From a virus: a stretch of DNA of 64,000 nt. Under the pieces are notes generated by a model. It was given only the letters and a program-made list of their open reading frames with translations, was not told the origin of the DNA and did not search any database. Within the stretch, counting starts at the first letter, position 1, and every line of letters begins with the position of its first letter. This document shows positions 23,258-31,188 of the stretch, one piece after another. The stretch covers positions 37,450 to 101,449 of IMG/VR virus record IMGVR_UViG_3300021057_000011; one strand, 5' to 3'. The position numbers and the translations under genes were made by a program.

Positions 23258-24882
23258 CAGAACCACCCCTCTATGTGAAGTCCGGTTTGAAGGTAGGCCA
23301 CGTTGTTGTCTCCGTAAAACGTCGCTGTGCCGCCGCTGGAGTAGTCCAGCGCGCTGATGAAATGGCTCCCCGCGGCCAACTGCCCCTTCCACCAGGCGTG
23401 CTGGGTCTGGGTCGCGCTCTGGGGGTTGTAGGTGTTGTAGCCCGAGCGGGCGGACGTGGAATCCACCCCGATCCCCGGAGCTCCGGCCGTGCTGGCCGGG
23501 GTCGTTACCTGGAGCAGGAAGCGGGCCTTGAACTGCTCGAGGCCTTCCCCCACCATGAACGTCGCACGGTAGTTCGTGCTGCCGCCATTCGGCGCAGCCC
23601 AGGTCGAGTTGTTGGCATGGGTCCAGGAATTGGCGGAATCCCAGACGCTGAAGCCGACCTCCACGCGGTTGAACTGGTTCCAGATCGACCAGAAGCCGGC
23701 GGTGGCATCGCCGCCAAAGCTCGTGGCCACTTCCCCGTCGGTCGCGGTGATCAGGATCGCGCCCACACGCTTGTAGCGGGCATCGCCATCCTTGATCCCG
23801 AAGCCGAGGGAAGTGTCGATCGCCGTGCTGCGGGTCGTGGCATTGGTCCAGGCGGCGGAGAAGGTCAGCCGCGGCACCCCGGTGATGGCGTCGAGGAACA
23901 GGTCGTATTGGGCATTCGCCGGGCACTTAAACGTCAGCGACACGCTGCCGGTGCCGGTGGCGGCATTGTTGAGGGTGATGCTTGAGGTCGTTGGAATCGT
24001 GGCGATCGTGGTGTTGGCCGGGATGTTCGTCCCCGTCACCTTCATGCCGACCACCAGCTGATCCGTGTCGAGTCCGGTGACCGTGGTTGAGGTATTGGTG
24101 GTGCTGCCGGTCTGGGTGTCGGTGGTTTTGATGCTGGGGCTGGTGATCGTGTACTCGCGCCAGAAGATGCCCTGGGTGTCGTCTGAGAGGGACACGCGAT
24201 GCCCTTTGTCCGAGGGCAGCAGGTAGATCTGGGTCTTGGCCGTCTGGCTGGTCTGAACATACGCCACTGTGCTCGAGAGTGACAGATAGCCCTCGCACAG
24301 ACTCGGAGAGACCCCACGGCCGAGGTTGACCAGCTCCGGCACCGTTGTTCCTGCGCGGATCTCGGAATCGCGCAACAGCAAGCGGGCTGAGGCATTGGTG
24401 TCCCCGGAGCCGTCGGTGAAGGTCACTTCGTCCTCGAAGACACAGTCCACGGCCAGCAGATCGGCCGCGGTGTCGTTGCCGGTGACGTTGATGTCCGCCG
24501 AGATGCCGGAGCTCCCCGGCACGCGGATCCCATCGAGAATCACATAGTGCCCGGAGGACGATACGATGTTGATCCGGTTGATTGCCACCCCGTAATTTTC
24601 CGGGCCCAGGGTGACCCCGCCGGCGAGCCCTTCGTTGGCGCTGCGGGTGAGGGCCTGGAGCGTCAGGTTCTTGTCGGTAACGGTGACGGTTTCGCTGTAC
24701 GTGCCCGGGGCGATCAGGATCGAGGCGCCGCTAGCCGCGGCGTTGACAGCCGATTGGACGGTCGTGAAGGGGGTGGATGTATTCGTGGTGTCGTCGCCGG
24801 GGTGGGACGGATCGACGACCAGGACGGCCCCGCCCGTGCCCAGGCCCCAGTTGGCGGCAGCGTTGATGGTTTTCGTGGCCAT
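23257..24882 (-). CDS. Tail fibre/spike with beta-helix (pectate-lyase-like) domain
   Basis: The 541-residue protein has the parallel beta-helix entry motif TTVQSAVNAAASGASILIAP with GTY after it, near residues 40-65. Short beta repeats follow to about 220. A Thr/Ser/Asn-rich linker (SIKTTDTQTGSTTNTSTTVT) then leads to a C-terminal beta domain with Trp/Asn (about 330-541), a likely receptor- or sugar-binding head. Such spikes often act on surface polysaccharide, but no catalytic residue is certain. It is coupled by ATGA to the gene upstream. Confidence 0.7.
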   Translation of the reverse strand: MATKTINAAANWGLGTGGAVLVVDPSHPGDDTTNTSTPFTTVQSAVNAAASGASILIAPGTYSETVTVTDKNLTLQALTRSANEGLAGGVTLGPENYGVAINRINIVSSSGHYVILDGIRVPGSSGISADINVTGNDTAADLLAVDCVFEDEVTFTDGSGDTNASARLLLRDSEIRAGTTVPELVNLGRGVSPSLCEGYLSLSSTVAYVQTSQTAKTQIYLLPSDKGHRVSLSDDTQGIFWREYTITSPSIKTTDTQTGSTTNTSTTVTGLDTDQLVVGMKVTGTNIPANTTIATIPTTSSITLNNAATGTGSVSLTFKCPANAQYDLFLDAITGVPRLTFSAAWTNATTRSTAIDTSLGFGIKDGDARYKRVGAILITATDGEVATSFGGDATAGFWSIWNQFNRVEVGFSVWDSANSWTHANNSTWAAPNGGSTNYRATFMVGEGLEQFKARFLLQVTTPASTAGAPGIGVDSTSARSGYNTYNPQSATQTQHAWWKGQLAAGSHFISALDYSSGGTATFYGDNNVAYLQTGLHIEGWF

Positions 24883-25760
24883 TATTGATTCACCGTTAAG
24901 CTGCCGATGCTATGCACCAGCAGGAAATCCGTGTTCGCCGCGATGCAGCGCAGGCGCGCGCAGTCATAGCGGTGCGTGCTCTCGAGGTAGCCTCCCGTGC
25001 CCGTGGCGCTGTCGCCCATCGTGGTGTGAATGACCTGGTTGGCGTTTTGGGCGATCTTCCAGCCGCCGGCCCCTTTGCCGTCGACCTCGAACTCGTCGCC
25101 AAGGGCGGCCGTGGTCGGCAGGGTGTAGGTGACCCGCGAGGCGTTGTTGGCAAAGTAGCCGTTGCCTTTGACCAGGCTTGCCGAGGTGCCAGTGGTTTCG
25201 TTCCAGATCAGTCCGCCGCCGATTTGGCCCGGCTGAAGCAGAGCGATCGTGACCGAGGTGTACTCATCGGCGCTGAGGTCCGTGACCGCGTTGCCATAGT
25301 GGACCCAGACCTTGGTGCCGGCCGTGAGGTAGGCCATCGTATCGATGTTGGTGACGAACTGGACATTTGGAACGGTGGCCCCGGCCAGGATGTTCGCTTC
25401 GGTGAACGTGTTCGTGGCGGCCGAAGCGTGGGCCATGATCGTGACGTTGGCACCGGCAACGTCGCCGCAGACCGTCGTGCTGAGGGTGTAGTAGCCGGCG
25501 ATCCCAATGGTGAAGATGGAGCCGTCCGTGGCGGCGGAAGCATCGTTGTGGGTGATGGTGCCCACCGAGTACCGGGCCGTGGCGAAGCGCACGATGTTGG
25601 TGTTCGTGCTGCCTTTGGAGTTGGCCCCGATCCGGCGGATCGCATGCAAGGCGGCCGCACCGGAAAATTCCGCGCCGCCGGCATCGCGCAGGGTCGCCCC
25701 TGCCGGCAAGGTGAGGGTCTTGCCGGCCGCGTCGATGACCAGAGGAGGGTACGCGACCAT
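24882..25760 (-). CDS. Tail fibre/appendage protein (292 aa)
   Basis: The protein begins PPLVIDAAGKTLTLPAGATL with RDAGG after it, matching the start of the next upstream fibre and suggesting a shared attachment segment. The rest is Thr/Ala/Gly-rich beta structure (AGYYTLSTTVCGDVAGANVT) resembling collar/C1q-like heads of fibres. Coupled to the beta-helix gene by ATGA. Role in adsorption is inferred. Confidence 0.65.
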   Translation of the reverse strand: MVAYPPLVIDAAGKTLTLPAGATLRDAGGAEFSGAAALHAIRRIGANSKGSTNTNIVRFATARYSVGTITHNDASAATDGSIFTIGIAGYYTLSTTVCGDVAGANVTIMAHASAATNTFTEANILAGATVPNVQFVTNIDTMAYLTAGTKVWVHYGNAVTDLSADEYTSVTIALLQPGQIGGGLIWNETTGTSASLVKGNGYFANNASRVTYTLPTTAALGDEFEVDGKGAGGWKIAQNANQVIHTTMGDSATGTGGYLESTHRYDCARLRCIAANTDFLLVHSIGSLTVNQ

Positions 25761-25761
25761 G

Positions 25762-26595
25762 TTAGCCGTCGTTCGGTTCGAGCTGCAGCATCAGGTAGCC
25801 GACCGTGTCCAGCGGCGCGAAGGAGCTGGTCGTGACCTGCATTCCGATCACGTCCCCGGCGGCCACGGCGTAGTTGCTGTGCAGGCCGTAGGCGACCGTG
25901 GCGGAATCCTTCTGGGTATCCGTCCCGTCGATGACCAGATTCAAGCCCGTCTGCGTCAAGGCCGTACCGTTGACCGTGGGCTTGACCGTGATCGAGCCGG
26001 CGGTCCGAGCGTTTTTCATCCGGATGCTCGCCCCGACGAGATAGCCCGCGCGGGGGGCGGTGAATTCCATCACCTGCGCATCGGTGAGCTGGTTCTGACC
26101 GTCGAGATAAAACGTCTGCAAAAACTGCTCGCGGCGGCGGGTGGTTTTCTGCTCGACGAAGTTGATGTTGCTGCTGCCGACGGTCAGGCCGCCCATGGAA
26201 TCGAGCAGCCAGACCGTGTTGCCAAACCGGGTCCCCTCGGTGATGCCGACGAGCACCGTGGCGTTGACTTCGGCCGAGGTGTCCATGTCGCTGTGGCGGA
26301 CCCAGGTGCCGTTGGCCCCCGTCCCCAGGGTCTGGATCGTGTAGAGGCCGTTTTCGGTCGCATCGGTGTTGCCGGCGACCAGCACGGTGTCGGAGCCCGT
26401 CAGGGAGATCCCATCGTAGGTGTCCGGGGCGCTGCCGGCGAGGGTGATGTTGGTGGTCGTGACCACGCGGGCCTTGTGGGTGATTTTGTTGGTGTTGCCA
26501 CCGACGCCATTGCCGCCAACGTCCTGCAGGGTATCGCCGCTGGGCAGCGGTGCCGGTTTGCCGTCAACCAGGACCAAAGGGGTGCGAGGTGCCAT
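25762..26595 (-). CDS. Tail fibre/appendage protein (277 aa) sharing domains with its neighbours
   Basis: Residues 1-30 (TPLVLVDGKPAPLPSGDTLQ) align with the start of the 292-residue fibre. A middle beta region follows, and residues 175-277 (EFTAPRAGYLVGASIRMKNA, TAGSITVKPTVNG) align with most of the 131-residue protein encoded next upstream. The gene therefore looks assembled by duplication and shuffling of two modules. Confidence 0.65.
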   Translation of the reverse strand: MAPRTPLVLVDGKPAPLPSGDTLQDVGGNGVGGNTNKITHKARVVTTTNITLAGSAPDTYDGISLTGSDTVLVAGNTDATENGLYTIQTLGTGANGTWVRHSDMDTSAEVNATVLVGITEGTRFGNTVWLLDSMGGLTVGSSNINFVEQKTTRRREQFLQTFYLDGQNQLTDAQVMEFTAPRAGYLVGASIRMKNARTAGSITVKPTVNGTALTQTGLNLVIDGTDTQKDSATVAYGLHSNYAVAAGDVIGMQVTTSSFAPLDTVGYLMLQLEPNDG

Positions 26596-26605
26596 GGGGG
26601 TCTCC

Positions 26606-27001
26606 TTAACTCATCAACAGGGTTATTTTGCCGGCATTGGTAGCCGGGGCGTAGCCGGTATTCGTCATGTGGACCGTCAGCCGGTCGTTGTCCACACAGG
26701 CGACGTCCGCAGCGATTTCCGCTCGGGTCGGGTTGCTGTTGTTGATCGTGACGACAATCCCAGCGACCGCCACGCCGTTTTTTTTCAGCTGGAAGGTCAG
26801 GGTTCCCGCCGTTCGGGGGCTGACCAGTTCCACCCCCAGGTTCCGGACCCGACCAGGGGCCTGGCAGGTATAAAAAAAGACCTGGGTATCGCTGGCGGGA
26901 TTGGCGCCGTCGACAAAGACTTCGCCCACGAGGGGATAGTTGCCGAACGTGGTGCGATCCCCGCTGGCGCCTCCTTCTCGTGGGCGAAAGTTCTGCAGCA
27001 T
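26606..27001 (-). CDS. Small fibre-head-like protein (131 aa)
   Basis: A beta-rich single-domain protein (QAPGRVRNLGVELVSPRTAG, TLTFQLKKNGVAVAG, DNDRLTVHMTNTGYAP). It is a paralogue of the C-terminal domain of the 277-residue fibre encoded just downstream. It may be a free copy of the tip domain or a decoration protein. Confidence 0.6.
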   Translation of the reverse strand: MLQNFRPREGGASGDRTTFGNYPLVGEVFVDGANPASDTQVFFYTCQAPGRVRNLGVELVSPRTAGTLTFQLKKNGVAVAGIVVTINNSNPTRAEIAADVACVDNDRLTVHMTNTGYAPATNAGKITLLMS

Positions 27002-27009
27002 TCAGGGCC

Positions 27010-27351
27010 TCAAAAAATATTCGAGGTTTCGGTCTTGTGCCCGTAGGCGCGCAGACCGGTGGCCGAGCCGGTGATGATTAGGGCCTTGCCCAGCTCGACC
27101 GGGACGTTTTCCAGCAGGGCTTTGGTGGTCTTGGGCGGGACTTCCACCACCAGCGTCGGGTTCGCCGCTCCCAGCTGCACAGTGGCATCCAGGGTGGTGC
27201 TGCCGGAGTTGTTGACCATCACGTTCACCACGTCGATGCGCGGCGGGGTGCTGGCACCGATGTGCACGGTCGTGGCCGAGTTGGCAATCGTGATCGGCAC
27301 AAAGGTCGGCGAAACGCTCAGGGGCATGTAAGGCTTGTCAGGCTGGGTCAT
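27010..27351 (-). CDS. Small beta-sandwich protein (113 aa)
   Basis: The sequence (VPITIANSATTVHIGASTPP, VNVMVNNSGSTTLDATVQLG) reads as an Ig- or fibre-type beta sandwich, without cysteine or catalytic motif. It sits among fibre genes and is probably a virion appendage component. Confidence 0.55.
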   Translation of the reverse strand: MTQPDKPYMPLSVSPTFVPITIANSATTVHIGASTPPRIDVVNVMVNNSGSTTLDATVQLGAANPTLVVEVPPKTTKALLENVPVELGKALIITGSATGLRAYGHKTETSNIF

Positions 27352-27366
27352 GGGGATAGACTCCTT

Positions 27367-27780
27367 CTATTGTCCTAAAGTGAAAAAGATTTTCCCGGTG
27401 GACCCGGGGGTCCGGGTACGCATGTAAAGGGTGTCCTTTCGCGTGCGCAACCGAATGTCTGCGCCCCGACGCGCGTACTTGCGCGCGGGGGAATACAGTT
27501 CCGACGCCAGCTCCCCAACACCGGGCGCCGGGGGATCGTCGGTCCCGTTTTCTTGGAACGACCAGTAGACCCCGTCGGCAACGTCCTCACAGTCGAAGAC
27601 GATGAACGCGGTCTTGACCGGCAGATCCACCACGAACTCGTCTCCGGCACTCAGGCTTTGATCGGCGAGGATTTCGGCGATGTCGACCTCCCAGCCTTGG
27701 GGATCGGCGGGCGTGGTCAACGCGGCCAGCTCATCCATGGACACGCCCGTGCTGGGCAGCTCGAGCTCGAGGTCAGCCAT
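27367..27780 (-). CDS. Hypothetical virion-associated protein (137 aa)
   Basis: An acidic N-terminus is followed by beta-rich sequence (DEFVVDLPVKTAFIVFDCED, ADIRLRTRKDTLYMRTRTPG). It overlaps the holin-like gene upstream by eight bases. No family recognised; grouped with the fibre cluster by position and beta content. Confidence 0.5.
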   Translation of the reverse strand: MADLELELPSTGVSMDELAALTTPADPQGWEVDIAEILADQSLSAGDEFVVDLPVKTAFIVFDCEDVADGVYWSFQENGTDDPPAPGVGELASELYSPARKYARRGADIRLRTRKDTLYMRTRTPGSTGKIFFTLGQ

Positions 27781-28159
27781 TGCGGACCTCCCGCTCTGGA
27801 TGGATGTGGTGCACGGCGGCGTCGATTGCGGCTTCGATCCGGGACGGGGTCATCGCCGGGAACTCCATGCCGAGCTTGCCCATCACTGCGTCCTTGAGCT
27901 GCGTGCCCTCCAAGGTCGGGACCCTGGGGTCGTTGCGCGACCGACGCTGGGCTTCTTGGGCCGCCGCGACATATTGCAGCGCGAGGCTTTCGAGCATGCG
28001 CTGCTGTTCGGCGTTGATCTGAAGGTCTTTGGTGGCCGCGTTGCGCTGCAGGGCCGCGTTGAGCTGGTAGACCAGATAGGGGGTCAGCACCGACACGACG
28101 ATCGGAGAGAGATCGACGATCAGCTGCGATACCGCGTGGGTGAGGGGGGTCAGGTCCAT
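27773..28159 (-). CDS. Possible holin (Holin_LLH-like)
   Basis: The 128-residue protein starts at ATG 28159. One hydrophobic segment (residues ~13-35, LIVDLSPIVVSVLTPYLVYQ) is followed by a charged helix. The C-terminus (TQLKDAVMGKLGMEFPAMTP, SRIEAAIDAAVHHI) fits the layout of LLH-type holins: one membrane pass, then K-x-x-A-V and I-E-A-A-V segments. It has its own promoter-like site at 28233-28241. The endolysin is 29 kb away, so this is a tentative call. Confidence 0.4.
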   Translation of the reverse strand: MDLTPLTHAVSQLIVDLSPIVVSVLTPYLVYQLNAALQRNAATKDLQINAEQQRMLESLALQYVAAAQEAQRRSRNDPRVPTLEGTQLKDAVMGKLGMEFPAMTPSRIEAAIDAAVHHIHPEREVRNG

Positions 28160-28232
28160 ACAATGCTCCCGGTCAGATTCGAGCGAAGAGGGTTTACCGG
28201 GGAGCGGGGAGGGACCAATCTGTGTTTCCCTG

Positions 28233-28241
28233 ACTATAACA
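28233..28241 (-). promoter_or_regulatory. Extended -10 promoter before the holin-like gene
   Basis: On the minus strand TG-T-TATAGT occurs in a 125-base non-coding gap, which also contains a weak hairpin (GGGTC / GACCC) right after the upstream gene. No good -35 box is seen, which is typical for extended -10 promoters. Confidence 0.45.
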
Positions 28242-28284
28242 GATTGTACTTTTGGCAGCCAGAAACAGATCCGAAAAGAGGGGG

Positions 28285-31188
28285 TCACACCTTGAGACCC
28301 AGGGTTGGAAACAAAGGCCGGACAAAGATCTTGGCCAGTGTGCCGCCGCCGTATTTGGTGCCCGCGCCGGCATTTTTGACGTTCTGGGTGTTCATGTTTG
28401 TGCCGGCGGGAAACACCTGGGTGGGTTTGGACAGCCCGTACGAGGAGGCCCCGGTGCCAAAGACCTTGTTGATTACGGTGCTGTTGGCGTCCCACCAGTC
28501 GCGGAAGCCATGCCAAGACGGGCCGTAGACGCTGTCGGAATCAATCGCTCCGGTGCCCATTTCGATCGTGATGTTGCCGGTTTCGTAGGGGTAGAGCTGG
28601 GCCGGGTCTTCCGGGCAGGCCGCCGGCAGGATGCGCATCTCCGTGCCCACGGTCGTGCCCGGGTCGATCACGGTTTCCGCCCCGTCGATCACCGGCGGCA
28701 GCCAGATTTCCACCGGGATCTTGTAGCAGACGATGCTCGAGGAAAAGTCCCGCGCGCCATAGAGGGGGGTGCCGTCGTAAACCTGGTCCTCGAGCACGGG
28801 CCGCAGCTCGTTCTCGAGGAAGTCCTGCTCCTCGGGCGGCAGGGTCGGGTAGAGGGATTCATAGCCGTGCGGGCTGTACGGGGTGCTTTCCCACCAGTAG
28901 TCGAAGGTGTACTGGTCCGGGTCGGGGCCGGTATTGATCGCCGTGCAGCGGGCATTGAGGTGCCAGTACCCCGGCGGCAGGGCAAACAGCGAGCTCCACA
29001 GGCTGAAGGTTTGCACGTACGGTACGCGGGTGACCCCCGTCAGTGTGCTCAGCGGCCCGTACTCCGTGAACGAGGTCGTGATCAGGTCGTTGTCCAGCCA
29101 GGGGGCCTGGGCGGTCACCTCGTTGGCGTAGCTCAGCTCCCAGACCGGGGGATCGTATTCGTGCGCGGTCGGCCGCGGAATTTCCAGCACCGGTCCGCTG
29201 CCGATCTTGACCCAAAACTTCGTGGGCACATTGAAGGCCCCCACGTACAGGCTCTCCCAGCTTTGGTAGGGCAATTCGCCATCGGGCAGCAGCTGGGCGG
29301 GTGTTGGCGAGAGGAAATTGGTGGTGCTGTAGCAGCGCCAGTAGTGCACGTAAAAGGTCAAATGGTGGCAGTAGGGTTCGAGCTCGGCAAAGGTATCGGG
29401 GGTCTCTGCCGGCGCCCGGTTGAGGACATAGGAGGCCTTGGGGCAGAGCTCGTCGGTCTGAAAGTTCCAGCCGTTGTCGACCTCGTTGGAATAGCCCAGG
29501 GTCACGTGCGGCCGCAAATCGTTGGTGATCAGCTCCAGATCATCGGTGTGAGTTTCGAGCACCGAGCTCAGCAGCACCGATTTGGCCACGGGCTTTTGGG
29601 CCGCCTCGAAGCGCTGGGTGTATTTGAGTTCTTCGACCGCGCGGCCGAAGGGTCCAAAGCGATGGCCCGTGGAATTTTCCGGAAACTGGATGTGATCGAT
29701 CACCCCCAATTCGCGAATGCGATGGTCCCCGCTCGAGGTCAGCGGGGGGCCGAAGGAGGTGAACAGATCGCCGGCATCGAGTGCGGCATTGTCCGCGCTC
29801 AGGGCAAAAGGGAACAGGGCAAACAGCGTCGAACCGTCCTGAGATTCCTGAATGGTTTTCAGGGCCTGGCCCTGATAAAAGTGCCGGTCAAACACGGCTT
29901 TGGGCCGGTTGTAGGCCGGCAGGTACCAGGCGCTGGTGACGACCTCTGATCCGTTGAGGGTTTCGTTGCTGAGCTGGAAGTACTGGCTATGCGCCAGCTT
30001 GACCCGGATCCAGCGGGTGTCGGTGGTCACCGCATTGGCGTAGCGGTAGCAAAAGGGTCCGTTCTCCAGCGAGACGAAGTAGCCGGGGTTGGAGACCAGG
30101 TAGCTGATCGCGCCGCCGAGCGGCACGCGCTCGCTGAGTCGGTTCATGTCGATCACGAATTCCTGCACCATGCAGTGCGCGGCGATGAAGTCCGCATCGA
30201 TGGTTTCGCCGGCCTCGATCGTACTCAGCGGGGCCAGGGAGAGCCAGTCGGTGTAAATCTGGTTCATGATCCGGATCCCGTGGACCGGCAGATGGTCGCT
30301 GGAGAGCTCGTCGGTCGTGGCGCCGGGGGTCTGGTTGAGCACCGGGTGGCCTTTGACCATCGTGATCGAGTAGGCCGGGTCGGTGTCGATCTGCTGCTTG
30401 GGGGTCAACCCGGAAATCACCTTGCCGATGTCGGTGTTGTAGACATTGAAGGGCGTGTCGAGGGTGTCATCGGCCGGATTGAGCGAGCCCCACATCTGCT
30501 GGCCGACGGCGGTGGCCCCGAGGGAATCCTGGGTGGTGAAGCTGAACGGCCCGTACAGGGCATACGGACCTGGTGGCAGGATGCTGAGGCGGTTGACTTT
30601 CTGTTTGATCGCGGTGCTGAATTCCGGGTAGACATCGAAGGTCACCACGGTGATCGGCGGCGGACTGGCGTTGAGGTCGAACTGGTTGCTGTCGCAGCTG
30701 TAATCGGCGTAGAGATCGCCATAGTCGAAGTCGGAGGCAAACGGGCGGGTGTCGCTGGCGAGAAAGGGCGTGCTCGCATTCAGCCAGCCGGAATCGAAGC
30801 CCACCGGCCAGCACTTCGGGCCGCCATAGAGAAAGACCTCGCTCACGCGGTTCTGGCCCCGGTTGCTGCTGCTGAGCATAGAGCCGGAGTAAAAATGGGC
30901 GTAGACGGTGCAAAAGGAGAGCACATGGATCGGATGCCCAGTCGGGTAGCTGGGAAAGATGCGCGGCGGGGGGTCTCCCACATCCGAGACCCGGACCTGG
31001 CGGCCCGTGGCGCGGTGCACGACCGATCGCCGGGGCTCAAGCGGAGTTACCCGACCGTTCTCGACCCAGACCTGTTCGCCGGCGCGAATACCGGCAAAGC
31101 CCGGGACTCGGATCAGGGTCCGGCCCTGGACGGCCAGATCGACCGTTCGATCGGGGTGAACGTAGCGAACCAGACCGCGTAGTTTCAT
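28285..31188 (-). CDS. Large tail tip/baseplate-region protein (967 aa)
   Basis: The start is ATG 31188, overlapping the hub gene stop (ATGA). Residues 1-65 form a small OB-like barrel (RTVDLAVQGRTLIRVPGFAG, GEQVWVENGRV). The remainder is Tyr/Trp/Pro-rich mixed structure with many long loops and no Gly-rich fibre repeats. No catalytic motif is recognised. Order (tape measure, small tail genes, hub, this protein, fibres) suggests a tail-tip or central-fibre structural protein. Confidence 0.6.
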   Translation of the reverse strand: MKLRGLVRYVHPDRTVDLAVQGRTLIRVPGFAGIRAGEQVWVENGRVTPLEPRRSVVHRATGRQVRVSDVGDPPPRIFPSYPTGHPIHVLSFCTVYAHFYSGSMLSSSNRGQNRVSEVFLYGGPKCWPVGFDSGWLNASTPFLASDTRPFASDFDYGDLYADYSCDSNQFDLNASPPPITVVTFDVYPEFSTAIKQKVNRLSILPPGPYALYGPFSFTTQDSLGATAVGQQMWGSLNPADDTLDTPFNVYNTDIGKVISGLTPKQQIDTDPAYSITMVKGHPVLNQTPGATTDELSSDHLPVHGIRIMNQIYTDWLSLAPLSTIEAGETIDADFIAAHCMVQEFVIDMNRLSERVPLGGAISYLVSNPGYFVSLENGPFCYRYANAVTTDTRWIRVKLAHSQYFQLSNETLNGSEVVTSAWYLPAYNRPKAVFDRHFYQGQALKTIQESQDGSTLFALFPFALSADNAALDAGDLFTSFGPPLTSSGDHRIRELGVIDHIQFPENSTGHRFGPFGRAVEELKYTQRFEAAQKPVAKSVLLSSVLETHTDDLELITNDLRPHVTLGYSNEVDNGWNFQTDELCPKASYVLNRAPAETPDTFAELEPYCHHLTFYVHYWRCYSTTNFLSPTPAQLLPDGELPYQSWESLYVGAFNVPTKFWVKIGSGPVLEIPRPTAHEYDPPVWELSYANEVTAQAPWLDNDLITTSFTEYGPLSTLTGVTRVPYVQTFSLWSSLFALPPGYWHLNARCTAINTGPDPDQYTFDYWWESTPYSPHGYESLYPTLPPEEQDFLENELRPVLEDQVYDGTPLYGARDFSSSIVCYKIPVEIWLPPVIDGAETVIDPGTTVGTEMRILPAACPEDPAQLYPYETGNITIEMGTGAIDSDSVYGPSWHGFRDWWDANSTVINKVFGTGASSYGLSKPTQVFPAGTNMNTQNVKNAGAGTKYGGGTLAKIFVRPLFPTLGLKV

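Noticed and set aside
25507-26643. 378-codon open frame on the plus strand across the fibre genes
   Set aside because: It lies antisense to genes with clear fibre composition and coupled starts. Its product is Gly/Arg/Val-rich without domains, typical of a shadow frame in GC-rich DNA.
28252-29949. 565-codon plus-strand open frame opposite the 967-residue tail protein
   Set aside because: No ribosome site, no motif, biased composition, and fully antisense to a well-supported gene.
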